This document shows positions 7,549 to 15,814 of a DNA stretch of 64,000 nucleotides, piece after piece. The position numbers and the translations under genes were made by a program. The notes under the pieces are model-generated. The model saw only the letters and a list, made by a program, of their open reading frames with translations. It made no database searches and was not told the DNA's origin. Source of the stretch: an uncultured Draconibacterium sp. (GTDB lineage Bacteria > Bacteroidota > Bacteroidia > Bacteroidales > Prolixibacteraceae); assembly GCF_963677575.1 (NCBI RefSeq), contig NZ_OY782038.1, positions 4,219,501 through 4,283,500 of the forward strand, in the 5' to 3' direction. How positions within the stretch are numbered: the stretch's first letter is position 1; each line of letters starts with the position of its first letter.

Positions 7549-8948
7549 AATTTTTTTGTTTCAAGTTTACTAACAATAATCAATACGCCCAGCGAAACAG
7601 AATAGGCGATAAACAGCCCGAGCTCGGAACTAATTATTCTACTGAATGGGGGATAGATTCCCGAGAGAAATGCACCAACTCCGATAATTCCGCCGGTGAA
7701 AATCGCTGTAACGGCGCCTCTTTTTGTGGCTCCTTTCCACAGTACGCCCGCCAGCAGCGGAATCAGTAAACTACCCATATATGGGTAGTTAAAAATAATA
7801 ATTGCATCGAGTATGTTACTTACTTTAAATGAGAGCAAAACACCTGCAATAACCGACAAACCCACTGCCAGTCGTGATATCAGTTTTGAATGTGGCATTT
7901 CGTCCAGTTGATATTGCCGGAAAATAAAGCAATTGAATAAATCGCGCGAGAAGGTGGCTCCCAGTGCCATCAGTAATCCTGCCCCGCTCGACATGGCGGC
8001 TCCCAAAACTGCAGCAATGGTTATTCCCGCCAAAACCGGAGGTAGCGCTGTAATTACCATGTGCGAAAAAACACCTTCTTTTATTTCGGGGTAAAGAAGA
8101 TGTCCTGCCACGCCTACGGTTGAACTCAATATGCCAATGAAGATGACGAGAACTCCTGCAATTACTGCGCCATTACGCGCAGTTTTGGCATCTTTTGCCG
8201 ATTGAAAACGCAGGTAAGCATCATAAGAAACCGAAATGGCAATCAGGAAAGGAACCACCAGGTAAATGAATTTGGTGAAGGTGCCCTTCGGAATAAACGG
8301 TTGGTGGTAAACTTCGGCCATGCTGATGCCTTGTTTGTTCAACAGGATAAGTGAAGCAATAGCAACCACGGGAATTCCAATTAGTATAACTGATGACTGT
8401 ATCGCATCGGTGAGAACTACTCCCCACATTCCACTGAGGGTACTATAAATTAAAATGATAGCGGCACAAATTATTATTCCCTGGTAAAACGGAATTCCAA
8501 ATCCTGAGAGGAGGCTCCCGCAGGCCAAAAGTTGTGCAATAAAAATACCGAGTAAACTTGGTACATTACTCATCCATGCCCAAATGCGCACCCATTTATT
8601 TTTGCCATAACGTGCTTCGTAAAAATCGAGCGGAACAAAACTGTCTTTCTTTTTGAGTTTAGCAGCTACAAGTAAGCCGGCAACAATTAAACCACCGCCG
8701 CAGCCCAACGCGTACCACATGCCCGGCCATATGCCCATTTGATTTCCGGTTTCGGAACCGCCAAGGATTATCCCTGCGCCAATTTGTACAGCGGTGAGTG
8801 TTCCTATTGTTAGTGGAAGACTCAGCTTTCGTCCGGCCACCAGAAAATCGGAGGCCTTTTTATTGCGCGACATCATGATAATACCTGCAATAATGATGAT
8901 AAAAAAATAGGCAAAACAAACCAGTAAGACGATGGTTTTGTCGCTCAT
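7545..8948 (-). CDS. Sodium:solute symporter (SSS family)
   Basis: This 467-residue integral membrane protein has about twelve to thirteen hydrophobic helices, as in the SSS (SLC5-like) family. A conserved early segment reads FLVAGRKLSLPLTIGTLTAVQIGAGIILGG; the family motif around AGR and the unwound helix 1 fits Na+-coupled uptake of sugars, carboxylates or amino acid derivatives. It is the first gene of the operon with the flavoprotein and ferredoxin. The natural reading is that it imports their substrate. The 246 bases upstream contain no gene, only a partial -7 match (CACATTTG at 8978-8985 on the minus strand). Confidence 0.9.
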   Translation of the reverse strand: MSDKTIVLLVCFAYFFIIIIAGIIMMSRNKKASDFLVAGRKLSLPLTIGTLTAVQIGAGIILGGSETGNQMGIWPGMWYALGCGGGLIVAGLLVAAKLKKKDSFVPLDFYEARYGKNKWVRIWAWMSNVPSLLGIFIAQLLACGSLLSGFGIPFYQGIIICAAIILIYSTLSGMWGVVLTDAIQSSVILIGIPVVAIASLILLNKQGISMAEVYHQPFIPKGTFTKFIYLVVPFLIAISVSYDAYLRFQSAKDAKTARNGAVIAGVLVIFIGILSSTVGVAGHLLYPEIKEGVFSHMVITALPPVLAGITIAAVLGAAMSSGAGLLMALGATFSRDLFNCFIFRQYQLDEMPHSKLISRLAVGLSVIAGVLLSFKVSNILDAIIIFNYPYMGSLLIPLLAGVLWKGATKRGAVTAIFTGGIIGVGAFLSGIYPPFSRIISSELGLFIAYSVSLGVLIIVSKLETKKL

Positions 8949-9194
8949 GGTAATTGACTTTTAGTATTTTTATGTGGCAAATGTGTGAAAAATATCTTAT
9001 CAAATATCATTTTAAAAGTCATAAAGATTAAATTTAGATTGATTATGTATAAAAGTGAATTGTATGAAAGAGGGCGAAGCTTTCGTGCTTATGGTCAGGC
9101 TTTTAAATAGATTTTTTTTATCCAAAGACTGAGATATGTTAAACTGTGGTATGGAAATTGTACAAAAATGAACCGAAAATAAATTGAACAAATC

Positions 9195-10538
9195 ATGAAA
9201 ACTTATCAATCAATCAATCTTTTTATAATTTCTGTTTTTTTCGTTTTTTCTTCTTGTTCCAAAGAAGATACTGAGCCTTATGATGATTTTTTACAAAAGG
9301 ATACCATTACCACAATAAATGACGATTTGAGATTTAAAATTTATCCGATGTCAGACACGCAGTTCCGTTTTTCCATTTTAAATGATTCAGGAAAGAACTA
9401 TGAGCTCCTATTGATGTCGGCACAAGATACTTTATTAACTCAACAAATTGATCAGGAAAATATTGGTTTTAGCGGTTTGCATACTGATGTGAGTTATCAG
9501 TTTAATCCGAACCAATATTATGGGATTGTAGTAAGTGCCAGCTACGAAGAAGATAATACGATTATTCAAGAAAAATTTAGTCAAGTTTATCAACATCAGT
9601 ATAGGAGTGGATTGAATTATCAAAAATTAGCCGATATAGATCAGTTGCTTGACGTTGATATTACCCCGCAACGCGACGCCATTTTTTATGAAGATTATGT
9701 GAATAATCAGATTGTTTTAAAACGGCTGCTGTTGAAGGATAGTAATCTGGAAGTGTTGGATGAAGACTTTCCTTCTACCATGATGCGCTCCATTGATACG
9801 GCTAATGTAATATTTGAAATGGGGTTTTATGATAACAGATATTTGGGAAAAGATTCTATTGCAGTTGTCGCACTTAATTTAAACACCAATGAACACCAAT
9901 TTTTAGGATGGGGGTCAGGCGATTATGGAAGGTATTCTCGGATTGTAAATAATAATATTTTTATTTCAAATCCAGTGGAAACAGGTACTGTTACAAGAAT
10001 CGATCTTTCTGATCATTCTAGTCAGGAATATTCGGCAGATATCAGGTATTTAAACGAAAATAATTACGACAATATTTACTTAAATGGGGAAGTTTATGAT
10101 TTCAATACATCAACATTTAATAACTTATTTCCAAGCTTGGGAAGTAATTATTATGTCGGTTATTCCGATGCCGAGTTGGGCTATTCAATTGTTGTTGAAA
10201 GTTTTTACGATGAAAGCGAGCTGGAAGGTTATTCAAGGTTCTTAGTTTACAAGGATGATAAAATTGTTTATGAACAACCTTATGAAAAAGAATTGACTTT
10301 GCAATTCCCATCACTTATGGATTTCTCGTCGGGCAAGATTGTTTTTTACAAAGGGTATGATTTTAGCTCCTATATTCGGTTTGATGGTTATTATACTCTG
10401 AATCTAAGAACCAGGCAAGTTGAGCTATTGCAAAATGATGACGATCGTTATATAAAGCGTGATTTTTTTATTAATAAAGATTCCAATTCTTTTATTTCTG
10501 TGCGGCCTTATCAAATATATAAAATCACTCGGAAGTAG
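9195..10538 (+). CDS. Large hypothetical lipoprotein
   Basis: This 447-residue protein has an SPII signal peptide ending at a lipobox (FFVFSSC, Cys near residue 21) followed by SKEDTEP, so it is probably exported and lipid-anchored. No known domain was recognised. The mature part is rich in short beta strands and aromatic residues with several repeated D-x-Y and N-N stretches, which might be a propeller-like fold, but this is only an impression. Base composition is clearly more AT-rich than the neighbouring genes, which could mean recent acquisition or weak selection. It stands alone between two genes on the opposite strand. Confidence 0.75.
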   Translation: MKTYQSINLFIISVFFVFSSCSKEDTEPYDDFLQKDTITTINDDLRFKIYPMSDTQFRFSILNDSGKNYELLLMSAQDTLLTQQIDQENIGFSGLHTDVSYQFNPNQYYGIVVSASYEEDNTIIQEKFSQVYQHQYRSGLNYQKLADIDQLLDVDITPQRDAIFYEDYVNNQIVLKRLLLKDSNLEVLDEDFPSTMMRSIDTANVIFEMGFYDNRYLGKDSIAVVALNLNTNEHQFLGWGSGDYGRYSRIVNNNIFISNPVETGTVTRIDLSDHSSQEYSADIRYLNENNYDNIYLNGEVYDFNTSTFNNLFPSLGSNYYVGYSDAELGYSIVVESFYDESELEGYSRFLVYKDDKIVYEQPYEKELTLQFPSLMDFSSGKIVFYKGYDFSSYIRFDGYYTLNLRTRQVELLQNDDDRYIKRDFFINKDSNSFISVRPYQIYKITRK

Positions 10539-10604
10539 TTGAATGAATACTTAGTTATTAGAAATCCGGTTTGATGGCAGCGGGCTTGAATTAACTGACT
10601 GTTT

Positions 10605-12605
10605 TTATAATAAATTATTAAGCAAAGTATCGTCAGCCTCTTCGGGCAATGTAACTTTCAAATTCGGATTTTCCTTCATGGCCTGTTCGATGGCAAAACG
10701 TGCCGGTTTATTGCGTGCCCAGCTGCGGCGCGAGATTCCGTTGTTTACATCCCAATGCAACATCATCTTAAGTCGATCTTCTGCTTCGGGCGAGCCATCG
10801 ATTGTCATTCCAAAACCGCCGTTAATAACTTCTCCCCAGCCAACGCCGCCTCCGTTGTGCAGCGAGATCCATGTAGCTCCGCGGAAACCGTCGCCTACAA
10901 AGTTCTGCACGGCCATGTCGGCTGTAAACGATGAGCCGTCGTAAATGTTTGAAGTCTCGCGGTATGGTGAGTCGGTACCCGACACATCGTGATGATCGCG
11001 CCCCAAAACAATTGGTGCTGAGATTCGTCCATCAGCAATAGCATCGTTAAACGCTTTGGCAATTTTTGTGCGGCCTGTGCAATCGGCATACAAAATACGG
11101 GCTTGCGAACCAACAACCAGTTTGTTTTTACCGGCTTCTTTTATCCAGTGAATATTGTCTTCCATTTGGCCTGTAATTTCTTCCGGTGCTGAAGCTGCTA
11201 TCTCAGCTAATACATCGGCAGCAATTTGATCCGTAGTCTCCAAATCCTCTGCTTTCCCTGATGTACACACCCAGCGGAAAGGTCCAAAGCCATAATCGAA
11301 AAACAGTGGTCCCATAATATCCTGAACGTATGACGGGTATTTAAATTCTCCATCGGCTTTGGTAATATCGGCACCCGCTCTGCCGGCTTCCAGTAAAAAG
11401 GCATTGCCATAGTCCCAGAAATACATGCCGTTTTGGGTGAGTTTATTCACCGCAGAAACGTGCCGGCGCAGGGTTTTATATACTTCTTCTTTAAACTGCT
11501 CCGGATTTTCGGCCATCATTTTATTTGATTCCTCGAAACTCAGTCCGGCCGGGTAATAACCACCTGCAAACGGATTGTGCAATGATGTTTGGTCAGAGCC
11601 AAGTTCAACCGGAATATTTTCTTCAGCCAGCTTTTCCCATAAATCAACAATATTTCCCTGGAAGGCCAGCGAAACAGTTTCTTTTTTGTCACGGGCTTTT
11701 TGTGCACGAGCAATTAATTCGTTCAGGTCGGTAAAAACTTCATCTACCCAACCCTGACTGTGGCGAACTTCAACTGCCTTTGGATTGACTTCGGCAACAA
11801 TACACACCATCCCGGCAATTACAGTTGCTTTGGGTTGAGCTCCCGACATGCCTCCCAGGCCGCTGGTAACAAATATTTTTCCGCCAAAATCGCCGGGCGA
11901 GTGCAGGCGGGCTGCATTCATTACAGTAATGGTTGTGCCGTGCACAATTCCTTGTGGACCAATGTACATGTACGATCCGGCAGTCATTTGACCGTATTGC
12001 GAAACGCCAAGTGCATTCATCCGTTCGTAATCGTCGCGGCCCGAATAATTCGGAATTACCATGCCATTTGTAACCACAACGCGCGGTGCATTTTTGTGTG
12101 AGGGGTACAAACCCATCGGGTGACCGGAATACATGACCAGTGTTTGTTCTTCGGTCATTTCGGCCAGGTATTTCATTGTAAGCAGGTACTGCGCCCAGTT
12201 TTGAAAAACCGCACCATTTCCACCGTAAGTAATCAATTCGTGCGGGTGTTGTGCTACTGCGTAATCCAGGTTGTTTTGGATCATCAGCATAATCGATGCT
12301 GCTTGTTTTGATTTTGCCGGGTATTCATCAATAGGGCGTGCATACATTTTATAATCAGGACGAAAACGGTACATGTAAATACGCCCGAATGTTTCCAGTT
12401 CGTTTAAAAATTCAGGGGCAAGCACTTCATGAAATTTTGCAGGGAAATAGCGCAATGCATTTTTTAACGCCAGTTTTTTCTCTTTTGCCGATAATATGTC
12501 CTTTCTTTTTGGGGCATGGTTAATGTTGGTTTCAAACGGTTTCGGTAATGGGAGTTCGTTCGGAATCCCTAATAAAATGGCTGTTTTAAAAGCTGCTAAA
12601 TTCAT
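10605..12605 (-). CDS. hutU: Urocanate hydratase (urocanase)
   Basis: This 666-residue enzyme catalyses hydration of urocanate to 4-imidazolone-5-propionate, the second step of histidine degradation. The NAD+-binding signature FVTSGLGGMSGAQPKA (about residue 250) is clear, as are LITYGGNGAVFQNWAQY and the C-terminal block WISLHNGGGVGWGEVINGGFGM. It is about 100 residues longer than the Pseudomonas/Bacillus enzyme and close to the length of the animal/Bacteroidota type. The other hut genes (hutH, hutI, ftcD) are not next to it, so it appears as a single transcription unit here. Near the catalytic loop the sequence reads GSQARILYADCTGRTKIA. Confidence 0.95.
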   Translation of the reverse strand: MNLAAFKTAILLGIPNELPLPKPFETNINHAPKRKDILSAKEKKLALKNALRYFPAKFHEVLAPEFLNELETFGRIYMYRFRPDYKMYARPIDEYPAKSKQAASIMLMIQNNLDYAVAQHPHELITYGGNGAVFQNWAQYLLTMKYLAEMTEEQTLVMYSGHPMGLYPSHKNAPRVVVTNGMVIPNYSGRDDYERMNALGVSQYGQMTAGSYMYIGPQGIVHGTTITVMNAARLHSPGDFGGKIFVTSGLGGMSGAQPKATVIAGMVCIVAEVNPKAVEVRHSQGWVDEVFTDLNELIARAQKARDKKETVSLAFQGNIVDLWEKLAEENIPVELGSDQTSLHNPFAGGYYPAGLSFEESNKMMAENPEQFKEEVYKTLRRHVSAVNKLTQNGMYFWDYGNAFLLEAGRAGADITKADGEFKYPSYVQDIMGPLFFDYGFGPFRWVCTSGKAEDLETTDQIAADVLAEIAASAPEEITGQMEDNIHWIKEAGKNKLVVGSQARILYADCTGRTKIAKAFNDAIADGRISAPIVLGRDHHDVSGTDSPYRETSNIYDGSSFTADMAVQNFVGDGFRGATWISLHNGGGVGWGEVINGGFGMTIDGSPEAEDRLKMMLHWDVNNGISRRSWARNKPARFAIEQAMKENPNLKVTLPEEADDTLLNNLL

Positions 12606-12750
12606 GTTCCCTCTGCTTTAATCTTAATTATTTCGAAATACAGCGGCAAATTATCGCCTTTCCCCGAATTTACTTCTGATATTTCACACCTTTTGAAAAT
12701 ATTTGTGGTTATTGTAGAAATTAAAGGGAAAATGAATAATAATTGAATAG

Positions 12751-13329
12751 ATGAAAAGATTAAGAATTGTATTAATAGCATTAGTAAGTGTAGTTTTATT
12801 TTCGAGCTGCGGCTATAATAAAATGGTGGAAATGGATGAGCAGGTAACAGCTTCGTGGGCACAGGTAGAGAACGTGTATCAGCGTCGTGCCGATCTGATT
12901 CCTAACCTTGTAAACACAGTTAAAGGTTATGCAGAGCACGAGCAGGAAACGCTGACCGGTGTTATTGAAGCACGCTCGAAAGCTACTTCAGTGAATATCG
13001 ATCCAACAAATCTGAATCCTCAGACTATCCAGCAATTTAACCAGGCGCAGGAAGGACTTTCCTCAGCTTTAAGTAAGTTGATGGTGGTTGTTGAACGTTA
13101 TCCTGATTTAAAAGCCAACCAGAATTTCTTGGAATTGCAGGCGCAGCTGGAAGGCACTGAAAACCGAATTGCGGTTGAACGACGTAAATTCAACCAGACA
13201 ACACAATCGTACAATGCTTATATCCGGAAATTTCCGCGGGTAATTTATGCCGGTTGGTTTGGGTTCGAAAAGAAAACATATTTCGAGGCGCAGCAAGGTG
13301 CAGAACAAGCTCCTGAAGTACAATTTTAA
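12751..13329 (+). CDS. lemA: LemA family lipoprotein
   Basis: This 192-residue protein has a lipobox (LFSSC, Cys20) after a short hydrophobic signal. The LemA core follows, with the signature ASWAQVENVYQRRADLIPNL and the helical segment ENRIAVERRKFNQTTQSYNAYIRKFP. LemA proteins are small membrane-associated helical proteins of unclear biochemical role. They are repeatedly found with TPM-domain proteins, as here: the next two genes, 11 and 6 bases apart, both encode TPM domains. The unit lemA-TPM-TPM is a conserved Bacteroidota arrangement. No clear promoter box is visible upstream. Confidence 0.92.
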   Translation: MKRLRIVLIALVSVVLFSSCGYNKMVEMDEQVTASWAQVENVYQRRADLIPNLVNTVKGYAEHEQETLTGVIEARSKATSVNIDPTNLNPQTIQQFNQAQEGLSSALSKLMVVVERYPDLKANQNFLELQAQLEGTENRIAVERRKFNQTTQSYNAYIRKFPRVIYAGWFGFEKKTYFEAQQGAEQAPEVQF

Positions 13330-13340
13330 AAAGAGTTAGT

Positions 13341-13778
13341 ATGGGAGTTCAAAAATATTTTAGCGAAGCAGGGAAATTGCAAATTACCAATGCCATTCGT
13401 GTGGCTGAAACCAATACCTCGGGAGAGATACGGGTGCACATCGAAAATCATTGTAAAGGTGATGTGTTAGATCGTGCCGCTTACCTTTTCGAGAAGTTGG
13501 AAATGCACAAAACCGAATTACGTAACGGTGTGCTTTTTTACCTGGCAGTTGAGGATAAAAAGTTTGCGATTCTGGGCGATGGAGGAATAAACCAAAAGGT
13601 GGCCAACGATTTCTGGGAAAGTACAAAAGAAGTGGTGATTGCCAAATTAAAAGAGGGTAAATACGCAGAAGCTTTGGCCGACGGAATTATAATGGCAGGC
13701 GAACAATTAAAAACGCATTTTCCTTACCAGGATGACGACGTGAATGAATTATCAGACGAAATTTCGTTTGGAAAATAG
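13341..13778 (+). CDS. TPM-domain protein, cytoplasmic
   Basis: This 145-residue protein lacks a signal peptide. It consists of one TPM (DUF477) domain: SGEIRVHIENHCKGDVLDRAAYLFEKLEMHKTELRNG is not quoted in full here, but the segments SGEIRVHIE, NGVLFYLAVEDKKFAILGD and EALADGIIMAGEQL are the domain landmarks. TPM domains occur in plant photosystem II repair factors and in bacterial YgcG-like proteins. Phosphatase activity has been proposed for some members but no function is established here. It sits between lemA and a second, membrane-anchored TPM protein and is presumably cotranscribed with both. Confidence 0.85.
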   Translation: MGVQKYFSEAGKLQITNAIRVAETNTSGEIRVHIENHCKGDVLDRAAYLFEKLEMHKTELRNGVLFYLAVEDKKFAILGDGGINQKVANDFWESTKEVVIAKLKEGKYAEALADGIIMAGEQLKTHFPYQDDDVNELSDEISFGK

Positions 13779-13784
13779 AAAATT

Positions 13785-14576
13785 ATGAAAAGAACAATAA
13801 TATTACTATTTGCACTGGTCGTAACTGCTACAAGTGTTTTGGCACAAATACCCGAACGTCCGAAACCGGCACGTTTGGTAAATGATTTTGCCAACTTGTT
13901 AAGCGATGGCGAACAGCAGAATATGGAAAATGCCCTGGAACAGTTTGCACGAAAAACCTCCACACAAATTGTTGTGGTGACGGTTCCCGATCTGGAAGGA
14001 TATGATCGTGCTGATTATGCACAACGACTGGGTGAAAACTGGGGAGTTGGCCAAAAAGGCAACGATAATGGTTTGGTGGTTTTGGTAAAACCCAAAGTTG
14101 GTAACAGCAGAGGGCAAGTGTTTATAGCCACCGGTTACGGACTGGAAGGCGTTTTACCCGATGCCATCGTAAATACCACAGTTGTTAATGAGGAGATGAT
14201 TCCGCGTTTTAAGCAGAATGATTATTACGGCGGTTTAGCTGCCGGATTAAACGTAATTATGGATATCACCCGCGGCGAATATACCGCAGAGAATTACCAG
14301 GAAAAGGTTGAAGCCGGCGGTAGTGCCGGAATTCCCCTTGGTATTATCTTTTTTGTTTTGCTGATAACCTTATTCGGAAGACGCCGACGTGGTCGTTTCT
14401 ACTCACCGGGCAGAAGTTTGCCATTTTGGATGGCCATGGGAATGATGTCGGGTAGTCATCGTTCGTCAGGTTCGTTCGGAAACTTTTCTTCAGGAAGCGG
14501 AAGCTTCGGAGGCGGAGGTTTCGGCGGTTTCGGCGGTGGAAGCTTTGGCGGCGGAGGTGCCGGTGGAAGCTGGTAA
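13785..14576 (+). CDS. TPM-domain protein with signal peptide, TM helix and Gly-rich tail (YgcG-like)
   Basis: This 263-residue protein has a signal peptide (residues 1-20, ending VLAQ). A periplasmic TPM domain follows at about 30-160, with DFANLLSD, STQIVVVTVPDLEGYD, NDNGLVVLV and IATGYGLEGVLPDA. One transmembrane helix near 180-198 ends in GRRRRGR, which keeps the tail in the cytoplasm. The C-terminal 50 residues are Ser/Gly/Phe-rich repeats (FGGGGFGGFGGGSFGGGG). This architecture is typical of YgcG-family proteins found with LemA. The function is unknown; it is thought to be membrane-associated stress or envelope maintenance. The Gly-rich tail is low complexity and may vary in length between strains. 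Confidence 0.88.
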   Translation: MKRTIILLFALVVTATSVLAQIPERPKPARLVNDFANLLSDGEQQNMENALEQFARKTSTQIVVVTVPDLEGYDRADYAQRLGENWGVGQKGNDNGLVVLVKPKVGNSRGQVFIATGYGLEGVLPDAIVNTTVVNEEMIPRFKQNDYYGGLAAGLNVIMDITRGEYTAENYQEKVEAGGSAGIPLGIIFFVLLITLFGRRRRGRFYSPGRSLPFWMAMGMMSGSHRSSGSFGNFSSGSGSFGGGGFGGFGGGSFGGGGAGGSW

Positions 14577-14623
14577 AAAGAAGTTTATTATTCGTTACAT
14601 AAAACAATGTTCAAAAGTGAGGA

Positions 14624-14650
14624 AGTCGTTTCTGGAGGAGCGGCTTTTTT
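14624..14650 (+). terminator. Terminator of the lemA-TPM-TPM operon
   Basis: AGTCGTTTC (14624-14632) pairs with GGAGCGGCT (14637-14645) through a 4-base loop, using several G-U pairs, and is followed by a run of T. It lies 47 bases after the last stop codon. Confidence 0.6.
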
Positions 14651-14802
14651 CTTTTTAAGGTTTTTGGTAATCCATGCTAGGGTTTTATAACCTTGGCTTT
14701 AAGAATGCTCGCGCAGACAATGTCGAAAATTATTATACACAAATACTGCTTTTGTCTACTTGGATTAGGCAAAAAATAACGATTTAGTTGTGATTAGTAA
14801 TC

Positions 14803-14910
14803 TATATTTGTAATGTACAAACCCGATACAAACTCTTAACAACAGAGTCAATCAAAAGAAGTATAGATGCAATGAAGAAAAAATCCCGGAGTGGACGCCG
14901 GGATTTTTTA
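14803..14910 (+). ncRNA. Candidate small RNA between a -7 box and a terminator
   Basis: A perfect -7 box TATATTTG (14803-14810) is followed about 70 bases later by a strong terminator (AAATCCCGG 14881-14889, CCGGGATTT 14898-14906, then T). No gene lies between them: the only ATG frames are a 2-codon and a 22-codon reading frame. A transcript of about 90 bases would start near 14817. No TTG is found at the normal -33 spacing, which weakens the case. I do not recognise an RNA family. Confidence 0.3.
14881..14910 (+). terminator. Strong intrinsic terminator
   Basis: A nine-base perfect stem (AAATCCCGG / CCGGGATTT) with an 8-base loop is followed by TTTTTA on the + strand and preceded by an A-run, so it could work in both directions. 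It closes the candidate small RNA. An almost identical stem occurs at 45916-45942. Confidence 0.65.
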
Positions 14911-14957
14911 TGGACGAAATCTTTAAGTATTACCTTTTAAAACGTCCGTAAACAAAG

Positions 14958-14990
14958 AAGCCGATTCAAAATTTTTGAACCGGCTTTTGT
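14958..14990 (-). terminator. Terminator of the zinc-ribbon protein gene
   Basis: AAGCCGATTCAA (14958-14969) pairs with TTGAACCGGCTT (14975-14986), 12 bases with one mismatch. It sits 20 bases beyond the stop codon of the minus-strand gene at 15010, and both sides are T/A-rich. Confidence 0.55.
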
Positions 14991-15009
14991 TTGATCAATA
15001 TCTTAATGC

Positions 15010-15786
15010 TTACTCAGCTATATCTTCAACTACGTTAATATTCTGGTCAACCAAAATACGACCACAATATTCGCAAACGATAATTTTTTTGCGGCTGGCA
15101 ATGTCCAACTGTCTCTGAGGTGGAATTTTGTTAAAACAACCACCGCAAGCATCACGCTGAATAGTAACTACGGCCAAACCGTTGCGTGCATTTTTACGAA
15201 TACGCTTAAAAGCTCCCAACAGACGAGGCTCGATAAACGACTCGATCTTTTCTGATTTTGCTCTCAGCTTTTCTTCTTCGATCTTGGTTTCTTCAGTAAT
15301 TTCAGAAAGTTCGTTTTTCTTTCTGTCCAGATCTTCCTCACGCTCCTTCAACTGTTCTTTCGATGCAGTAATGGTTTCTTTCTTCTGAGTCATTTCTGCG
15401 GTAAATTCTTTAATTCGTTTTTCCGAAAGTTCGATTTCCAGATTTTGGAACTCCATTTCTTTCGAAAGTGAATCGAATTCACGGTTGTTACGAACGTTGT
15501 TTTGCTGCTCGGTGTATTTTACAATCAACGCTTGCGAATCCTTAATCGCAATTTTTTTGTTGTTGATTGAAGTATCCAGATTTTTAACCTCGTCATCAAG
15601 GTTTACTAACCTGGTTTTCAAACCGGCAATTTCGTCTTCCAAGTCCTGAACTTCTAAAGGAAGCTCACCCCTTAGGGTTTTTATTTTGTCAACTTCAGAA
15701 ACAACACTTTGCAATTCATGCAACGCGCGTAATTTCTCTTCTACTGAGATGTCTTTGTCTTCTTGCCTTGAATATGGTGCATTCAT
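15010..15786 (-). CDS. Coiled-coil protein with C-terminal zinc ribbon (CdsZ/COG1579-like)
   Basis: This 258-residue cytoplasmic protein has a long coiled coil (about residues 20-190, very rich in Glu, Lys and Leu). A short linker and a C4 zinc ribbon follow (CGGC and CEYC about 24 residues apart near residues 213-243). This is the architecture of the COG1579/CdsZ family, implicated in nucleic acid or flagellar/secretion functions in other phyla; the role in Bacteroidota is unproven. It is the last gene of a minus-strand run MerR-Nif3-zinc ribbon (28-base gap from the Nif3 gene), an association also seen in related genomes from memory. A terminator follows. Confidence 0.85.
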   Translation of the reverse strand: MNAPYSRQEDKDISVEEKLRALHELQSVVSEVDKIKTLRGELPLEVQDLEDEIAGLKTRLVNLDDEVKNLDTSINNKKIAIKDSQALIVKYTEQQNNVRNNREFDSLSKEMEFQNLEIELSEKRIKEFTAEMTQKKETITASKEQLKEREEDLDRKKNELSEITEETKIEEEKLRAKSEKIESFIEPRLLGAFKRIRKNARNGLAVVTIQRDACGGCFNKIPPQRQLDIASRKKIIVCEYCGRILVDQNINVVEDIAE

Positions 15787-15814
15787 GCTCGTAATATTTT
15801 TTTATACATAAAAA

